From NCBI GenBank assembly GCA_030158725.1, contig JAOASJ010000034.1, forward strand, positions 1 through 64,000: a stretch of DNA of 64,000 nucleotides, in the 5' to 3' direction. Of this stretch, positions 61,501 through 64,000 are shown piece by piece. The notes under the pieces were generated by a model. The model did no database searches and was not told the origin of the DNA. It saw nothing but the letters and a program-made list of their open reading frames with translations. Every line of letters begins with the position of its first letter. Position 1 is the first letter of the stretch. A program made the translations under genes and the position numbers. This stretch comes from Bacteroidia bacterium. GTDB taxonomy: Bacteria; Bacteroidota; Bacteroidia; NS11-12g; UBA955.

Positions 61501-62215
61501 TTAAGAAGATAACAAAACGTCTGGCGTTAAACACTTGTCTCCTATTGGCAATTTGCATAGAGAATCCAAGAAAAAACACAAATGAAATGACATAGAAAAA
61601 CTCAAGCATTTGTCTTTTTCGTTTGCCTGAAAAACTTGCTTGACTAATTTCGGGCAAATTAGAATGGGTCATATACCCAGATGGTTCTAATTGCAGTCTT
61701 GTACTTGACGCTTTGAGACTAACATTGTTCAGAGACAATTCAGAATTAAAGGCATCTACAAAATAAGCATTATTGAATGGGTAGCTTTGATAAAATTGGT
61801 AATAACAATAGATATCAAAATCTCCTTTATGGACGGAGAGCATTTGAAACCAACCCTTTTTATTTTGTAAAATTTCTTTTTTGAAATTGTTGTTGCAGGG
61901 AAAGTTATAAGGTTGGATTAAATTGTCGGTCCAAAACACCAAACATTTGTGTTTGTAAGCAAATACAGAGACTTGCTGTTTTTTAATTTCCTTGTATAAA
62001 TCGTTACTTAAATCGAATCCATCAATTAATTCTAAGAGTCTAGGATCAGATAATACCTGCTCTTGTTTTGCCGTCTTCTTATTGAGTTTATGTCTTAAAA
62101 GTGCATTTGCATCTTGCTGTAAAAAATCATCTTTTAAAGCAAAATTCTCGATGAGCAATGCCGTGCAAAAGCTCAGTAGAAAAAGGATGAAAAATATGCT
62201 TTCTTTTAATTTCAA
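58523..62215 (-). CDS. Large membrane-bound sensor histidine kinase (NtrY-like, HAMP + HisKA + HATPase)
   Basis: Many TM segments, HAMP-like SLVRPLNLMIASLAKIKLGE, H-box WKEMAKQVAHEIKNPLTPMKLHLQHLQ, N/G boxes (VFTNILKNAQQAT, GKGIEEELKDKIFQPNFSTKNSGMGLGLAICKKI); TTG start. Confidence 0.92.
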   Translation of the reverse strand: MKLKESIFFILFLLSFCTALLIENFALKDDFLQQDANALLRHKLNKKTAKQEQVLSDPRLLELIDGFDLSNDLYKEIKKQQVSVFAYKHKCLVFWTDNLIQPYNFPCNNNFKKEILQNKKGWFQMLSVHKGDFDIYCYYQFYQSYPFNNAYFVDAFNSELSLNNVSLKASSTRLQLEPSGYMTHSNLPEISQASFSGKRKRQMLEFFYVISFVFFLGFSMQIANRRQVFNARRFVIFLMSFVSIFNFLAFYNIVLKHKSDIALFSPDLAAYSSTIPSLGHCILLMVGIVSALIVVHQLLSTLKQKAHLEPSKLIYTTISIVQWGLNYLVVFIVLPKYILNSRINYDFKLLANVDENTLIGLFNVFLFFFVILLFNRILSNLVKHKINQVSFLKLHILIGLVVAVLAYFIAHVNGFLLICFSIYGLLLPFWLIFIKKLLFRHIIVLGLLCSAIFSVQFEQLNSFKEKEHRKLFATKLIAKEDIDLEFKLLNIEEEMVHNEAIDSLFYYTKNDYNELELNYRYTFFNDFIKNYDISLMRYDSFGADITPNKLSYGYVNSLYNQSTNKSISNYFLYIKDLHYLGGYLAKYEICPGKRNIGYVFLLLTPKVKSDLYNLDYFFNKMDYSNLVDNRYSYAIYQKNELIKSLGSYPYTLSNDLQYSKMEDESFIEVNGYSQLLKKINDETFIIVSLKSATWNQIFTVFTFILLYFTSVLVLVFIGVYALIFVIGLLGFNSRFQKIYGVITKYLRVININRLYLETKIRLSFLLMSVLICSVVVYFTVQNVNKSFKEKQNESLDKKMSQIVSELEMGYSKRDERPIQNLIKHLANTYEVDINLYFKDGTLYQTANNRIYDESWFSPYIHPLAHYELIQRKQYNLKQVERIGLLEYSSYYNTLFDANRNLIGYVHLPYFSKSLDLKNEFSSYLGSLLNISALLLMISLLIASYIGQSLVRPLNLMIASLAKIKLGEQNQLINWSRNDEIGQLVDQYNVMLKKLELSTEKLARSEREGAWKEMAKQVAHEIKNPLTPMKLHLQHLQMSLHKDDAHLKEKIASISHILIDQIDQLSHMAEEFSSFAKMPMALPELQNINQILNSCIVLFRSQSHLEIDYETSNDIIMVMVDKDQLTRVFTNILKNAQQATEDNEVCKIQVKIEDNDDHVDISFTDNGKGIEEELKDKIFQPNFSTKNSGMGLGLAICKKIIEQVHGSITFESTLNKGTTFHVKLPIHKTYH

Positions 62216-63177
62216 TAAATGCTATTGGTCAATAGATACTCTTGAACATAATTTTTAATTCCATCTTCTAAAGAAGTAAAAGGAATGTCATAACCTATGC
62301 TTTTTAGTTTGTTCATATCGGCACAGGTGTAATATTGGTATTTATCACGGATATCCAAAGGGGTATCAATGAAATTGATTACAGGTTCAATGTTTAATGC
62401 GGCGAAAACAGACTCAGCCAATAATTTAAAGGTATTAGCGGTGCCACTACCAAGATTATAGATGCCACTGTCTTTGCGGTGGTTCATTAAAAACAACAAA
62501 ACATTCAACACATCCATTACATAGACAAAATCTCTTTTTTGTTCTCCGTCTTTGTATTCTGGGTTATGTGATTTGAATAGGTTTAACTGCTTGTTTGCAC
62601 TTATTTGACCCATAGCATGCAATATAACAGAGGCCATTCTGCCTTTGTGGTATTCGTTCGGTCCATAGACATTAAAGAATTTAAGTCCTGCCCAGAAAAA
62701 AGGAGTTTTCTCTTGAGCCAATGCCCATAGATCAAAATCAAGCTTGCTTTGGCCATAAGGATTCAATGGTTTTAAATCTTTTATGTGCTGGTAATCGTCA
62801 GAAAAACCAAATTCTCCCATACCATAAGTTGCAGCACTGCTGGCGTAAACCATAGGTATACCTTCAGCAACACAGAGGTTCCAAATGTTTTTTGAATACT
62901 CAAAATTCAATTGGTTAAGTATATCGACATTAAATTCGGTGGTATCTGTTCTAGCCCCAATGTGAAAGACAAACTGAATTTGGTTACCCTTGCCTTTGGC
63001 CCATTCGAAAAATTCATTTCTATCAACCAATTCTGAGTATTGTAGATTTTCCCAATTTCTTTTTTTAATTTCTTTAGAAAAATCATCTACTAAGACTAGG
63101 TCGACATAGCCATCTCTATTCAATCTACTTGCTAGACAACTGCCAACAAAACCTGCTGCTCCGGTAATTATAATCAT
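62212..63177 (-). CDS. hldD: ADP-L-glycero-D-manno-heptose-6-epimerase
   Basis: IIITGAAGFVGSCLASRLNRDGY, LVDDFSKEIKKRNWENL, FFNVYGPNEYHKGRMASV, KRDFVYVMDV, YNLGSGTANTFKLLAE. Confidence 0.92.
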   Translation of the reverse strand: MIIITGAAGFVGSCLASRLNRDGYVDLVLVDDFSKEIKKRNWENLQYSELVDRNEFFEWAKGKGNQIQFVFHIGARTDTTEFNVDILNQLNFEYSKNIWNLCVAEGIPMVYASSAATYGMGEFGFSDDYQHIKDLKPLNPYGQSKLDFDLWALAQEKTPFFWAGLKFFNVYGPNEYHKGRMASVILHAMGQISANKQLNLFKSHNPEYKDGEQKRDFVYVMDVLNVLLFLMNHRKDSGIYNLGSGTANTFKLLAESVFAALNIEPVINFIDTPLDIRDKYQYYTCADMNKLKSIGYDIPFTSLEDGIKNYVQEYLLTNSIY

Positions 63178-63238
63178 ATAAAAGTCAGTTCCAAAAATAA
63201 ATAATTTTGAGTTAAATTTGCAGCTTATTTATAAACCG

Positions 63239-63673
63239 ATGACTATTCCTGTGGTATTTGTTACCAGAAAGGCACATTTCAATGCCGCCCATAAATTATA
63301 CAACCCCCTTTGGACCAAAGAAGAAAACGAAGCTTGTTTTGGCAAATGCGCCAATGAACATTGGCATGGGCACAATTTTGATTTGTATGTTACCATAAAA
63401 GGCAGACCTTCTAAAGACACGGGGTTTGTTATGGATTTAAAACGTCTTAAAGTAATTATTGAAGAAGAAATTGTTGAGCATTTAGACCACAAAAATCTAA
63501 ATCTAGATGTACCGTTTCTTAAAGATGTTTTGCCATCGGTTGAAAATATTGTAATTGCAATTTGGGAGCGTTTAATTCCGCATTTACCTGCTGATGTAAA
63601 ATTGCATAAGATTCACTTGATAGAAACGGTCAATAATTCTGTAGAATACTACGGACCCGATACTCCATTTTAA
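63239..63673 (+). CDS. queD: 6-carboxytetrahydropterin synthase-like protein
   Basis: HFNAAHKLYNPLWTKEENEACFGKCANEHWHGHNFDLYVTIKG, GFVMDLKRLK, LDHKNLN, PSVENIVIAIW; start at the ATG at 63239. Confidence 0.9.
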   Translation: MTIPVVFVTRKAHFNAAHKLYNPLWTKEENEACFGKCANEHWHGHNFDLYVTIKGRPSKDTGFVMDLKRLKVIIEEEIVEHLDHKNLNLDVPFLKDVLPSVENIVIAIWERLIPHLPADVKLHKIHLIETVNNSVEYYGPDTPF

Positions 63674-63728
63674 TAGACAAGGGGCAAATTATTTTTATTT
63701 ATTTCATTAAAACTTCTCTTATTTTGTA

Positions 63729-64000
63729 ATGGTGATTAAACTCTGGAACAAATACAAATATTGGCTAATTAGCTTGTCAGCATTAACTTGGATGACTGTA
63801 TTTGACAGCAATAATTTCATTGACCTTATTGAATTGAGAAGCGAAGTTTCTGATCTTAAAGAGAAACGCGACTATTTCAAATCTGAAATCATCAATGTCA
63901 GACAATCAGAAAAAGAACTTTTCTCTAACAATAGAAACTTGGAAAAATTTGCCAGAGAAAAGTATCTAATGAAAAAAGACAATGAAGATTTATTTATTGT
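63729..64000 (+). CDS. Septum formation initiator family (FtsB/DivIC-like), 3'-truncated by window edge
   Basis: Not in the ORF track because there is no stop codon. Translation MVIKLWNKYKYWLISLSALTWMTVFDSNNFIDLIELRSEVSDLKEKRDYFKSEIINVRQSEKELFSNNRNLEKFAREKYLMKKDNEDLFIV: one TM helix, coiled coil and FAREKYLMKKDNED motif. Confidence 0.85.
   Translation, partial: MVIKLWNKYKYWLISLSALTWMTVFDSNNFIDLIELRSEVSDLKEKRDYFKSEIINVRQSEKELFSNNRNLEKFAREKYLMKKDNEDLFI

Overview
AT-rich chromosomal window from a Bacteroidota bacterium. The assignment rests on a type IX secretion C-terminal sorting domain, promoters of the TTTG-N19/20-TAnnTTTG type, DUF6252/DUF4254-like proteins and a PorT-like barrel. The largest feature is an exopolysaccharide locus at about 13.2-36.2 kb: a plus-strand initiating sugar transferase behind a long AT-rich leader, convergent with a 19-gene minus-strand operon (Wza/Wzc-like export, flippase, O-antigen-ligase/polymerase-like protein, about 9 glycosyltransferases, 3 hexapeptide acyltransferases, AsnB-like amidotransferase, polysaccharide deacetylase, DUF4254-like protein). 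It is flanked by housekeeping genes: ppk1, glmM, ychF, tRNA-Lys(UUU), guaA, gyrB, arginase, rsmE, yidC, LptF/G-like, hldD, queD, and a 3'-truncated FtsB/DivIC-like gene. I see no CRISPR array, prophage, transposase or recognisable defence system. The items most worth checking are: (1) the hldD - giant histidine kinase - giant outer-membrane protein operon, where both internal genes appear to start on non-ATG codons (TTG, and probably ATT) overlapping the previous stop codon; (2) the roughly 460-nt leader of the sugar transferase gene, with two direct repeats that can pair with the same downstream arm; (3) a polysaccharide deacetylase with a fascin/beta-trefoil-like C-terminus and no signal peptide; (4) the GT9-like/DUF4254 coupled pair; (5) a hexanucleotide repeat encoding the YG-rich tail of the Wzc-like kinase. 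All family assignments come from reading motifs by eye; no database search was run.
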